Below, piece after piece: positions 36,911 through 47,794 of a DNA stretch of 64,000 nucleotides. A program made the translations under genes and the position numbers. The notes under the pieces were generated by a model. That model saw only the letters and a program-made list of their open reading frames with translations. It was not told where the DNA came from and did not search any database. Where the stretch lies: contig CM049306.1 of the NCBI GenBank assembly GCA_026874595.1, forward strand, positions 65,106,019 to 65,170,018. The letters are read 5' to 3'. The stretch's first letter is position 1. Every line of letters begins with the position of its first letter. The DNA comes from Sipunculus nudus (Eukaryota; Annelida; Sipuncula; Golfingiida; Sipunculidae).

Positions 36911-37985
36911 AACAGACAGACAGACAAACAAACTAGACGACCATAGGTCGAACGCTTGCCGGAAATCGGAAGTGAAACTTAGACGGACAGACAGAACATA
37001 TTGTCGGTTTTCTATTAATGGAATGACTCTCAGGGACATTGCTGAGAATATCTGGGCCGTAGAATGACATATGAGACAAAAGAACAGGCAAGCAGACAAA
37101 GCTGACAACAAAAGACGAACAGACAGACATACTGACTTTGTGAGACAAGATTGACACCAGATGACATAACCTAGTTATTTAGAAGATTCAAAGGAAGAAA
37201 ATGAGTTAAAGTTTATGTAATTTAGATTTATAGTTTTGGAGGTATGGCGAATTAATGATATACTTGGGAGGCTCGACTGTAGCGCCCTCTAGCAGACATA
37301 TTCCAAAGACGACAAATGGGTTTCGTATTATTAGTGTATGACATGAGATGTCCCAGTTTCAAAAGGATTCCGTCAAAGCTGTGGCCTGTAGAATGCTAGA
37401 TGTAAGGTGTAAGAACCAGCAAGCAGGCGACATTGAGGATAACGGACAAACAGATGGACACACTGACAAAGTGCAAAAGATTGAAACCAGATGCCTTAAT
37501 CAGGTTATTAAGAAGACTCAAAGGTAGAAAATAAGCTATAGTTTATGTAACTGAGGCTTTGGGTGTAGAGATATGGCCAATACAATGGTATGTATGTGAG
37601 GGTCGTGTGCAGCGCCCACCAGTGGCCACATCAGGAAAATGAAAAATTCATTTCTAGATATTAGTGTAAGATATAAGATGTAATAGTTTCAAAAGGATTC
37701 CGTCAAAACTGTGGCATATAGAATGCTATATGTGATATGCAAGAGCCAACAAGCAGGCGAATTTTAGGACAACTGACAAACAGACGAAAACACTGACAAA
37801 GTAACTCAAGATTGAGTCCAGATAACTTCTCCAGGTTATGGAGAAGACTCAAAGGAAGGAAAAAGCTACAGTTTATGTAACTGAGGTTTATAGTTTTGGA
37901 GATATTGCCAAAGCATGATATGTTGGGAGAGGTCCGAGTTCAGCACCCCCTAGCGGCCATATCCGGAAAATGAATTTTTCATCAT
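36911..37985 (+). repeat. About 330-bp array D; duplicate 2 (partner 17590-18650)
   Basis: This is colinear with 17590-18650 at an offset of 19,330-19,331 bp, from CTAGACGACCATAGGTCG (36933) to the CCCCCTAGCGGCC block at about 37941. Unit spacing is 330 bp (about 37281, 37611, 37941). Confidence 0.85.
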
Positions 37986-40860
37986 CCCTGTAAGTTTCAA
38001 AGTTATTGTGGCAAAATTGTGGCCAGCAGAGTGATGACAAACAAACAAACAGACAAACAGACAAGACCTCGGCGCCGTCTAGCGGTCATATTGAAGCAAA
38101 CAAAACAATGCTCTAAATAATAATGGAAGACATATTTTATATCAGTTTCAAAAGAATGTATGTAAAACTGTGGCTTGTTGGTTGATACATGTAAGATAGA
38201 AGCACCAGGGAGCAAGCGAAAATGAGATCAGCGAAAAAAGACATACACTGACAAAGTGATAACGGATATGACCAGATGACTTGATCAATTTATGTCAAAG
38301 ACTAAGACGAAGAAGATTAGCTATAATGGGTGTAATTAAGACTAATATTTTTAGAGATATGGCCGAAATATGACGTAAGTGTGGGTAGACTGCAGCTCTC
38401 CCAAGCGGCCACAGCCAGAAAAATAAAAAAAAGTGTCTAGATATTAGTGCAGAAGGAAAACTGTACGTGTCTCGAAAGTATTCATGCAAAATTGGGGAAT
38501 TGGGGCTTGTAGACAGCTAACGTAAGATGCACACACCGAAAAGCTGGTAAAAATTAGCTCAGTGGAAAAAGAGATAGACATACTGCCAACGCATGACACA
38601 AGATGGAGACCAGATATGAACCAACCAGATTATAATGAAGATTCATGGCAAGATAATAAGCTATAACTGATGTAATAAAGATCAATAGTTTTGAAGATAT
38701 CACCAACAGTATGAAACGTCATATTAAGAAGATTGTAGCGCCCCCTAACGGCATTGGTAAGAAATTGAAAAAAATGGATTTATAGATTTGATTACAAGAG
38801 GTAAGATGTACCAGTATCAAAGGATTCATGCTAAACTGTGGTTTGTGAATTCATATATGTAAGATGCAAGCACTGGCCAGCTAGTAAAACTGGGCACATC
38901 GGACAAAGACACGGACATACACACAAAGTGACACATATGAGACAAACGCTGTCAAACAAAAGTTGTGTATGAAACCAAGAGAAAAAAGTTAGTGAAGATG
39001 CGACTAAAATTGACAAAGTCATGGCCGAAAACATGATAAGTCAGATTGAATCCACTGCAGCGCCACCTAGTGACTACAGCCACAGCATGAAAATTGAGTT
39101 TCTAGATATGAGTACAATACAATGGATGTTTCAGTTTGAAAAGGATTCGTGGAAAACTGTGGCTTGCAGATTACAATTTGAATGATTGAAGCACTGGCAA
39201 ACAAGCAAAACCGAGGACAGCGGACAAAGGCACGGACATACTGATTCGTGAAGATCTCTGGCTTGCAGATAACAATATGTAAGATGCAAATACCGTCAAA
39301 CAAGCAAAAATGAGGACAGCGGACAAAGACACGGACATATTGACCAAGTTACATATCTGAGAGAAAAATGGTCCAAACAAAAGGTGTGGGGAGGACCAAG
39401 AGGAAGAAAATGAACCTAAGATTGTGACGATACGACCAAAACTGACAAAGTAATGAAGAAAATGAAATTTCAAGGTATTTCGATGACCTTGACCTTTGAC
39501 CTCTATTGACCAATAGCAATAGGGTTCTTGCATTTTTGATTGTCCACCAAATGTATAAGTTTGAAAGCGATTGAAGCAATATTGTGTCCTGTAGAGACTG
39601 GACAGACAAAAGAACAAACATACAGACAAGTTTATACATCAAATATTTTTGGAATTATCGCCAAGAGAAAAAGGATGAGCCTAAGTTTGTGAAGATACGA
39701 CTAAACTTGACAGAGTTCTGTCTGAAAACATGATACGTCAGCTTGGGTTGACTGCAGCGCCTCCTAGCGGGCACAGCCAGAAAATAAAAAACCCATTTCT
39801 CGATATTAGTGCAAGACATAATACGTACCAGTTTCAAATAGATTTGTGCAAAACTATGGCTTGTGCATTGCTATAGGTAACATGTTACACAAACGAGCGG
39901 GCGTGATTGTGGACAACTGGCAAACAGAGAGACATACTGAGACAATGACACGAGATTGTGACCAGATGATATCACTATTTGATGAGAAGACTCAGGGCAA
40001 GAAAATAAGCTCTAATTTATGTACATACTACTTATATTTTTGGAGATATGGTCAAAAGACGATATGCTAGGGTGGGTTGACTGCTGCGCCCCCTAGCGGC
40101 CATATTCACAAAATGAAAAACAAATTTCTAGATATTAGTACAAGACAGAAGATGTACCAGTTTCAAAAGGATTCGTGCAAAAATGTGGCCTGTACATTGC
40201 TATATGTAAGATACAAGCACCGGCAAGCAAGCGAAACTGAAGACACCGGACAAACAGACGGCCATACTGACAAAGTGACAAATGATTCAGGCCAGATGAC
40301 CCATCGATAACATCCAGAAGACTCAAGGCAAGAATATAAGCTATAATATATGTAATTACGACTAACATTTTTGGAGATATGGCCGAAAGACGACATGTTC
40401 GAGCGGGGTTGACTGCAGCGCCCCCTAGCGGCCACAGCCAGAAAATGAAATACCTGTTTCTAGATATTAGTCTCAGAAATAAGATGTACTAGTTTCAAAA
40501 AGATTCGTTAAAAACTATGGCTTGTACTTTGCTATATGTAACATGTTACACCAACCAGCGGGCGTGGTTGTGGACAGCAGACAAACAGACAGACACACTG
40601 ACAAAGTGACACAAGATTGAGACCAGATGACCCAACCAGAATATAGGGAAGACTCAGGACAAGAAAATAAGCTATAATTTATGTAAGTAAGATCAATTGT
40701 TTTGGAGATATGGTCAAAACAAGATATGTCACTGTGTATTCGCTGCAGCGCCCCCTGGCGGTCAAATTCAAAAAATGGAAAAATAATTTCGAGATATTGC
40801 TGTTGGATATAAAATATATCAGTTTCATAACAAATACTTCAAATTTGTGGCATCTAGGGT
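37986..40860 (+). repeat. About 330-bp tandem array E, more diverged
   Basis: GCGCC blocks lie at about 38067, 38393, 38736, 39059, 39754, 40084, 40416 and 40746, mostly 323-343 bp apart. The gap at 39100-39700 includes TGACCTTTGACCT at 39490. Units keep TTTGGAGATATGG, TTCTAGATATTAGT and GTGGCYTGTA but diverge more than arrays A-D, so this array looks older. Confidence 0.8.
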
Positions 40861-41400
40861 ATCATTAATGATATCACGAAATATCTCGTATGGCGAGATT
40901 TCATGCTAGAATTGGCGAGACTTGGATCGTCGAGAACTCTTGACGGGCTACATTATGCAAAAAACCAGACCTCTCTAGCTATAAAACTGACAAAGTTACA
41001 AAAATTAGGCCTTTTATTTTCGAAAACCATGAGTTTTCCCCAAAAATGTGTAACCATAGAAACAGCAGATTTCAGCAACATATATATATCAGAAGAAAGG
41101 CCTTGGAATGCCGATTAAAATGAGCCATGTTTGAAGTGGCTATGACAAATAGTAATGGAGATATGAAGAAAAGAGCACTTTAGGAACTTTTGATGACCTT
41201 GACCTTGACCTTTGACCTATATTGCCCAAAAACAATAGGCTTCTTGCATTTTTGATTTTACACAAACTGTGAAAGTTTGAAAGCGATGGGATCAAAATTG
41301 GGACCTGTAGAGACTGGACAGACAAACAAACAAACAGACAAACAGACATCCGCGACTGACCAACCAGCTTGCGAAAATCGAAGATTTCCGGCAAGAAACA
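40861..41400 (+). repeat. Composite module leading into the 1274-bp array
   Basis: It holds a degenerate X-box (about 41051), TGACCTTTGACCT at 41206, an AACAATAGG site at about 41230, an (ACAA/ACAG)n tract and a hairpin at 41367-41395. Confidence 0.7.
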
Positions 41401-44400
41401 AACGGAACTGATCAACATACTTGTCGAAATCTCTGATTCCGGCAAGCAATAAACTATAACGCGACAGAAATGGCAAACCGGCCCGCAAAGAGTGCCTGTG
41501 GCCACTTATTTTATACGGCGAACGCTATAATTTTTGCAGTCACGTGAAAGCGTGTCTGTCTTTCATACTAAAACGCGTGCATGCATGCGTGATGGCATAT
41601 GTATTTGTGCATGCGGGTTTTAATTTTTACAAAGTTGCTAAAATTGGCGGGGACCATGTATGATTAAACAAAAGAGGTCATGGGCAGAAAGGCCATGAAA
41701 GGCCAATTCATATGGTGTACAGTTTATGTACCTAAAATGTGTAGTTGTGGAGATATGGTTAAACAATGATAGTAGGTACGGGGTTGCAGTGCAGCGCCCC
41801 CTAGCGGTAATTTTCCAAAAACTGAACAATTGCTCTCGAGATATTAGTGTATGACGTAACATGTATCAGTTTCAAAAGGATGCCTGCATATCTGTGGCCT
41901 ATAGGGCATGTCACCGTGAAATCGCGAAATCTCATTCGACGAGAAACGGTGCGAGATTTTGCAAGATTTTTGGTTGGATCACCGAGAACTCACAAGGGCT
42001 ACAAGATGCAAAAATTTCGACCTCTCTAGCATAAAAACTGACAGAGTTAGAAGCTGAAAACTGCATATTTTCAAAATTCAAAGGTTTTACCCCAAAAATA
42101 GAGAAATCTGGCAATAGCGCACTTTGGCACCTATGCGCAAAAATAAGCCCATGGACCCTAGTTTAAGGTGCTGTGATGGAAATGGCCCAATGTTTAATAG
42201 TTCTGGAGGTATAGCACCAAAACAAATTTTCATGTTTTTTCATCTGCAACGCCCCCTGGCGGCCATTTCCAAAATCTGAAAAACCCGTTTCGAGATATTC
42301 TTATGTTACATAAAATATCTCAGAATCAGTAAAATTGCTGCAAATTTGAAAAATATCACGAAATTCCATGATTTCTCCCCAAAATTGCGTAACCATGGTA
42401 ACAGCGAAATGAGGCAATTTGGCAGTGTTGGAAGTGGCCATGCAGTGGCAAATAAAACGGGCTACAGATTAGGTGCCTACGGCTATTTTTGACGCAGGTA
42501 TAAAGAAAAAACCGTTTTTGAGCTTTTTGGTGACCCTGACCTTGACCCTTGACCGATCATGACCAAAAACAACAGGCTCCGAGAAGAACCGATTATACAC
42601 TCTATCTATAAGTTTCAGGACGATTGGTGCAAAATTGTGGCCTGTAGAGCGGGGACATACAGACAAACAAACAAACGGAACTGATCAACATACTTGTCGA
42701 AATCTCTGATTCCAGCAAGCAATAAACTATAACGCGACAGAAATGGCAAACCGGCCCGCAAAGAGTGCCTGTGCTCACTTATTTTATACGGCGAACGCTA
42801 TAATTTTTGCAGTCACGGGAAAGCGTGTCTGTCTTTCATACTAAAACGCGTGCATGCATGCGTGATGGCATATGTATTTGTGCATGCGGGTTTTAATTTT
42901 TACAAAGTTGCTAAAATTTGTGGGGACCGTGTATGATTAAACAAAAGAGGTCATGGGCAGAAAGGCCATGAAACGCCAATTCATATGGTGTACAGTTTAT
43001 GTACCAAAAATGTGTAGTTTTGGAGATATGGTTAAACAATGATAGTAGGTACGGGGTTGCAGTGCAGCGCCCCCTAGCGGTAATTTTCCAAAAACTGAAC
43101 AATTGCTCTCGAGATATTAGTGTATGACGTAACATGTATCAGTTTCAAAAGGATGCCTGCATATCTGTGGCCTATAGGGCATGTCACCGTGAAATCGCGA
43201 AATCTCATTCGACGAGAAACGGTGCGAGATTTTGCAAGATTTTTGGTTGGATCACCGAGAACTCACCAAGGGCTACAAGATGCAAAAATTTCGACCTCTC
43301 TAGCATAAAAACTGACAGAGTTAGAAGCTGAAAACTGCATATTTTCAAAATTCAAAGGTTTTACCCCAAAAATAGAGAAATCTGGCAATAGCGCACTTTG
43401 GCACCTATGCGCAAAAATAAGCCCATGGACCCTAGTTTAAGGTGCTGTGATGGAAATGGCCCAATGTTTAATAGTTCTGGAGGTATAGCACCAAAACAAA
43501 TTTTCATGTTTTTTCATCTGCAACGCCCCCTGGCGGCCATTTCCAAAATCTGAAAAACCCGTTTCGAGATATTCTTATGTTACATAAAATATCTCAGAAT
43601 CAGTAAAATTGCTGCAAATTTGAAAAATATCACGAAATTCCATGATTTCTCCCCAAAATTGCGTAACCATGGTAACAGCGAAATGAGGCAATTTGGCAGT
43701 GTTGGAAGTGGCCATGCAGTGGCAAATAAAACGGGCTACAGATTAGGTGCCTACGGCTATTTTTGACGAAGGTATAAAGAAAAAACCGTTTTTGAGCTTT
43801 TTGGTGACCCTGACCTTGACCCTTGACCGATCATGACCAAAAACAATAGGCTCCGAGAAGAACCGATTATACACTCTATCTATAAGTTTCAGGACGATTG
43901 GTGCAAAATTGTGGCCTGTAGAGCGGGGACATACAGACAAACAAACAAACGGAACTGATCAACATACTTGTCGAAATCTCTGATTCCGGCAAGCAATAAA
44001 CTATAACGCGACAGAAATGGCAAACCGGCCCGCAAAGAGTGCCTGTGCTCACTTATTTTATACGGCGAACGCTATAATTTTTGCAGTCACGGGAAAGCGT
44101 GTCTGTCTTTCATACTAAAACGCGTGCATGCATGCGTGATGGCATATGTATTTGTGCATGCGGGTTTTAATTTTTACAAAATTGCTAAAATTTGTGGGGA
44201 CCGTGTATGATTAAACAAAAGAGGTCATGGGCAGAAAGGCCATGAAATGCCAATTCATATGGTGTACAGTTTATGTACCAAAAATGTGTAGTTTTGGAGA
44301 TATGGTTAAACAATGATAGTAGGTACGGGGTTGCAGTGCAGCGCCCCCTAGCGGTAATTTTCCAAAAACTGAACAATTGCTCTCGAGATATTAGTGTATG

Positions 44401-45221
44401 ACGTAACATGTATCAGTTTCAAAAGGATGCCTGCATATCTGTGGCCTATAGGGCATGTCACCGTGAAATCGCGAAATCTCATTCGACGAGAAACGGTGCG
44501 AGATTTTGCAAGATTTTTGGTTGGATCACCGAGAACTCACCAAGGGCTACAAGATGCAAAAATTTCGACCTCTCTAGCATAAAAACTGACAGAGTTAGAA
44601 GCTGAAAACTGCATATTTTCAAAATTCAAAGGTTTTACCCCAAAAATAGAGAAATCTGGCAATAGCGCACTTTGGCACCTATGCGCAAAAATAAGCCCAT
44701 GGACCCTAGTTTAAGGTGCTGTGATGGAAATGGCCCAATGTTTAATAGTTCTGGAGGTATAGCACCAAAACAAATTTTCATGTTTTTTCATCTGCAACGC
44801 CCCCTGGCGGCCATTTCCAAAATCTGAAAAACCCGTTTCGAGATATTCTTATGTTACATAAAATATCTCAGAATCAGTAAAATTGCTGCAAATTTGAAAA
44901 ATATCACGAAATTCCATGATTTCTCCCCAAAATTGCGTAACCATGGTAACAGCGAAATGAGGCAATTTGGCAGTGTTGGAAGTGGCCATGCAGTGGCAAA
45001 TAAAACGGGCTACAGATTAGGTGCCTACGGCTATTTTTGACGAAGGTATGAAGAAAAAACCGTTTTTGAGCTTTTTGGTGACCCTGACCTTGACCCTTGA
45101 CCGATCATGACCAAAAACAATAGGCTCCGAGAAGAACCGATTATACACTCTATCTATAAGTTTCAGGACGATTGGTGCAAAATTGTTGCCTGTAGAGCGG
45201 GGACATACAGACAAACAAACA
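41401..45221 (+). repeat. Three near-identical 1273-1274 bp tandem units
   Basis: AACGGAACTGATCAA begins at 41401, 42674, 43948 and 45222, giving unit lengths of 1273, 1274 and 1274. Units two and three differ at only a handful of positions; unit one is slightly more distinct. Each unit holds, in order, a GATTCCGGCAAGC hairpin, GCATGCATGCGTGATG, a GCGCCCCCTAGCGG block, CTCATTCGACGAG, a CGCCCCCTGGCGGCC block, an X-box (42389, 43663, 44937), a GACCCTGACCTTGACCC cluster, an AAACAAYAGGCTCC site and an ACAAACAAAC tract. No conserved long ORF is present. Confidence 0.97.
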
Positions 45222-45450
45222 AACGGAACTGATCAATATACTTGTCGAAATCACTGATTCCGGCAAGCAACAAACAAACAAACAGACAAACAGACATCCG
45301 CGACTGACCAACCTGCTTGCAGAAATCGAAGATTTCCGGCAAGCAACAAACAGACAGACATCCGCGACTGACCAACCAGCTTGCGAAAATCGAAGATTTC
45401 CGGCAAGCAACTAGACAACCTGAGGTTGAACGCTTGCCGGAAGGCAAAAT
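45222..45450. repeat. Hairpin cassettes closing the 1274-bp array
   Basis: Hairpins lie at 45241-45268, 45315-45344 and 45379-45408, separated by ACAG/ACAA tracts and CATCCGCGACTGACCAACC. These are followed by CTAGACAACCTGAGGTTG (45411) and CGCTTGCCGGAA. Confidence 0.85.
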
Positions 45451-46140
45451 GTGGAAATGAAGAGGTTAAAGGGACATAGTATTTGAGGTGGAAATCATCC
45501 CATGTTCTTATGGAATACGAGAGGTTGCGGCAATATTTGCTGAGAATGATGACAAAAGAGAGATAGAGTTTATGTGATAGATTTAATATGACTGTGATCC
45601 TTTTGACAAATATATGAGGGAAACACCTTTGTTTTTCTAGGTGATTTCATAACCTTGACCTTTGATTTATTTAATTAATACACCTAGTGCTTCAAGAAAT
45701 CATTCTGATCTACAAAATGTTGAAGTTACAAAATGATTGCTGGTAAACTATGGCCTGTAGAATGCTATATGTAATTAAGACGCAAGAACTAGCAAGAGGG
45801 CAAACTTGAGGACAACTGACACACAGATATACTGACAAAGAGATATAAAGTGCCTGTAGAATGCTATATGTAATTAAGACACAAGAACTAGCAAGAGGGC
45901 AAACTTGAGGACAACTGACACACAAATATACTGACAAAGAGATATAAAGTGCAGGAAAGTTGACTAGACCAGGCTATGGAGAATTCCCAGGTAAAGAAAT
46001 TGAGCAAAAATTTGTGAAGATAGGATTAAGATTGCCGAAGTTATGACAAAAATATTTTCTTTTATGTTTTTAGTCCTTGACCTATATTTACAAAAACAAT
46101 AGGCTCCTCAAATGTATGAATTTTTAAAGCAATTCCTGCA
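45451..46140. repeat. Module edge with a 99-bp tandem duplication
   Basis: GCCTGTAGAATGCTATATG is at 45753 and 45852, so about 99 bp is duplicated almost exactly, through ACTGACAAAGAGATATAAAG. This looks like the last, diverged array unit. ACAATAGGCTCC appears once more at about 46096. Confidence 0.8.
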
Positions 46141-46220
46141 AATTTGCGATCTTTAGAGTGGAGACAGGCTGACAGACAACCATCTAAACAGAGAGACAAA
46201 CAGAGATACGGAACTGACAT

Positions 46221-46263
<43 letters not shown>

Positions 46264-46330
46264 TACACATACATATACAAAAACTCAACACACGCACAAA
46301 TATACACACATACAGACACAGGGCTGTGAC
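46141..46330. repeat. ACAG-type tract and (TA)n/(CA)n microsatellites
   Basis: GACAGACAACC-type tetranucleotides (46160-46215), then TA repeats (46224-46260), then ACACACATACAGACACA. This is the right edge of the 31-kb module field. Confidence 0.85.
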
Positions 46331-47700
46331 GCAGGGCGTCCAAATTACGTGGCCTCATGCCAATAGCAGCCAACCCAATTTTGGAGCGAACATTCTCATC
46401 ACAAATACAAACAAAACTGTGTGTATATATGTTCATGTTTATTGCTCATAAAGGTACTACTGACACTGTTCCTATTTTGAATCCCCTTCCAAAAATACAC
46501 ACAGCCTCACGTTATAGAAAGAATCCTAATTTTACTGAGATCAGAATTGAGACCGCGCCAACTCGTTTCAGGAGCCCCGCCCAAATCCACCAAAAAATTA
46601 AGGTCAACTGACCTCAAGGTTTTAAGTATCAGCTAATAAGTGTCAACAAAAGCTCCTTGTTCTGACTAATTAAGACAGTTTTATTAGGTATAAACCAGTA
46701 AATTCACCTGCAGCGGCATGTAAAGTTGTGGTTATGTTCCATAAACGTATGCAAATTCAGCACGGAGAAGACTCATGGATGTTTATGAATACCATGGCAA
46801 ACACTGTCACCTCAAAACGGCAAACCCTTCGTCACAAATCAATCCGCAACTCGAAAAAATAATTTCAAGCATGCTCAAGCCGTAGTTTGTTTATTGAAGA
46901 AGGAATCTCTCGACGCAGACACAACAACACATTACATTCGATCTGGTTACTAAAAAAATACCAGTGTTTCCATCACTATCTGCGCTATCGCGGCTTCATG
47001 GTCTATGTAAATTGGAGAGAAATAGGGTGTTTACGTTTTTCGATGGTCTATTCTTAAACGATTTAGATTTTAATCTTGAGTAATTGTAGATTTTACCAGA
47101 AACCTGGTGTTTCTATGTTAGATTACTGCCAAAGACCCGTCATTGTCTCTATAATTTTGTTGCATGTGCGGGTTAAAAATCGTTATTGTTCTGCGGGTAG
47201 GCCCCATTTGAAACGTGCAGGTGCAAGTATTGAAGCGTGCAGGTGCGGAGATCCTCGCGCGCAAAGCCAACAGTGCAGGTGTCCGGCTCACTTGGAAGGA
47301 GGCAGTTGGTAAAACAAGGATTCAGAGGAAGTCTAACGTAATGATCGGCAGACCCCGAAAGAACAGCTTATAGATATATTGTATGGATTGTTGTTTAATA
47401 ACAATTTTACAAGTGTTAGAAGCTTAATGTTTCTGCTGTTGCTGCTGTTTTATGGTGCGATGATTATTACTGTGGGGCCCTAGTCATGAGTCACAGTCCG
47501 GGTTTTACTAAGTAGCGGTAACATGACGTTTGGGCGTTTGGGCTTGAATGAGATCCAGAATATCAGCATTCTTTATTTTTTCAATGTGTTTAATTCAGAT
47601 TTAGGTGTTTTAAATTAGATTAAAAAAAATCCTGCTAATAACAGATATTTTTGTTTGACTGGCCTGTAATGTGCGACTTTTAATAACATGTGGAATCTTA
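46331..47700. other. Low-copy DNA with a local CpG-rich stretch
   Basis: No repeat landmark from the module field appears. A more CpG-rich part (about 47160-47310) contains three spaced GTGCAGGTG-type words (near 47216, 47238, 47274). It could be promoter-proximal to the candidate exon at about 47700, but no TATA box or conserved ORF supports this. Confidence 0.3.
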
Positions 47701-47794
47701 TAACTTTAACCTACCAAGGATTTTCCCGAGCTAGGGCCACCTCAGGACTGGCAAACCAGAAGCTTCCTTTCGCTCCGCAAGATGCCAGAAACAA
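47701..47794 (+). other. Candidate 5' exon with strong splice donor (hypothetical gene)
   Basis: ATGCCAGAAACAA is followed by GTAAGT at 47795, a strong donor. The ATG (47782) gives M-P-E-T plus one base. The exon left edge is not defined. Further donor-like GTAAGT/GTAGGT words occur at about 47925 and 48053. The pairing with 52237 is phase-compatible but unproven; a non-coding transcript is equally possible. Confidence 0.25.

Larger units (their letters stand above)
16831..44815 (-). promoter_or_regulatory. About 40 CTCF-like motifs, all in one orientation
   Basis: The recurring plus-strand block GCAGCGCCCCCTAGYGGCYA reads on the minus strand as a match to the vertebrate CTCF core CCASYAGRKGGCRSY. 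The copy at 16831 matches at all 15 positions; 40416 misses one. Other good copies are near 18279, 18610, 18937, 20008, 22257, 28478, 30826, 31157, 32565, 32896, 36341, 37941, 40084, 40746, 41791, 42249, 43064, 43522, 44338 and 44796. A GCGCCATCTGG variant occurs near 21070, 33945, 34533 and 35153. Binding in this organism is inferred, not shown. Confidence 0.5.
15703..44950. promoter_or_regulatory. Palindromic X-box (RFX-type) motifs, about 17 copies
   Basis: GTAACCATGGTAAC or close variants fit the RFX X-box GTNRCC-NN-RGYNAC. Copies: 15703, 17323, 19244, 19859, 20313, 22109, 22556, 28332, 30043, 31798, 33517, 36193, 42389, 43663 and 44937, with variants near 28787 and 36649. Most follow a CCCCAAAA word by a few bases, so they are part of the repeat unit. 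Function is inferred from motif shape only. Confidence 0.5.
16351..45100. promoter_or_regulatory. Nuclear-receptor-type half-site clusters with adjacent SOX-like site
   Basis: TGACCTTGACCTTTGACC or shorter forms recur near 16351, 17471, 19391, 20463, 22705, 28926, 30190, 30493, 31940, 33660, 36782, 39484, 41200, 42535, 43807 and 45081. On the minus strand TGACCTTTGACC is a DR1 (AGGTCAAAGGTCA) and TGACCTTGA an extended ERR/SF-1-type half site. AACAATAGG follows within about 30 bases in most copies, matching the SOX core. Confidence 0.45.

Noticed and set aside
14670-46140. Retrotransposon (LINE or LTR) origin of the module field
   Set aside because: No reverse transcriptase, integrase, LTR, primer-binding site or poly-A tail was found. 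Module borders with CTAG hairpins fit rolling-circle elements better.
46357-46611. 84-codon frame after the microsatellite
   Set aside because: No recognisable domain, no splice signals and no repeat-family conservation.
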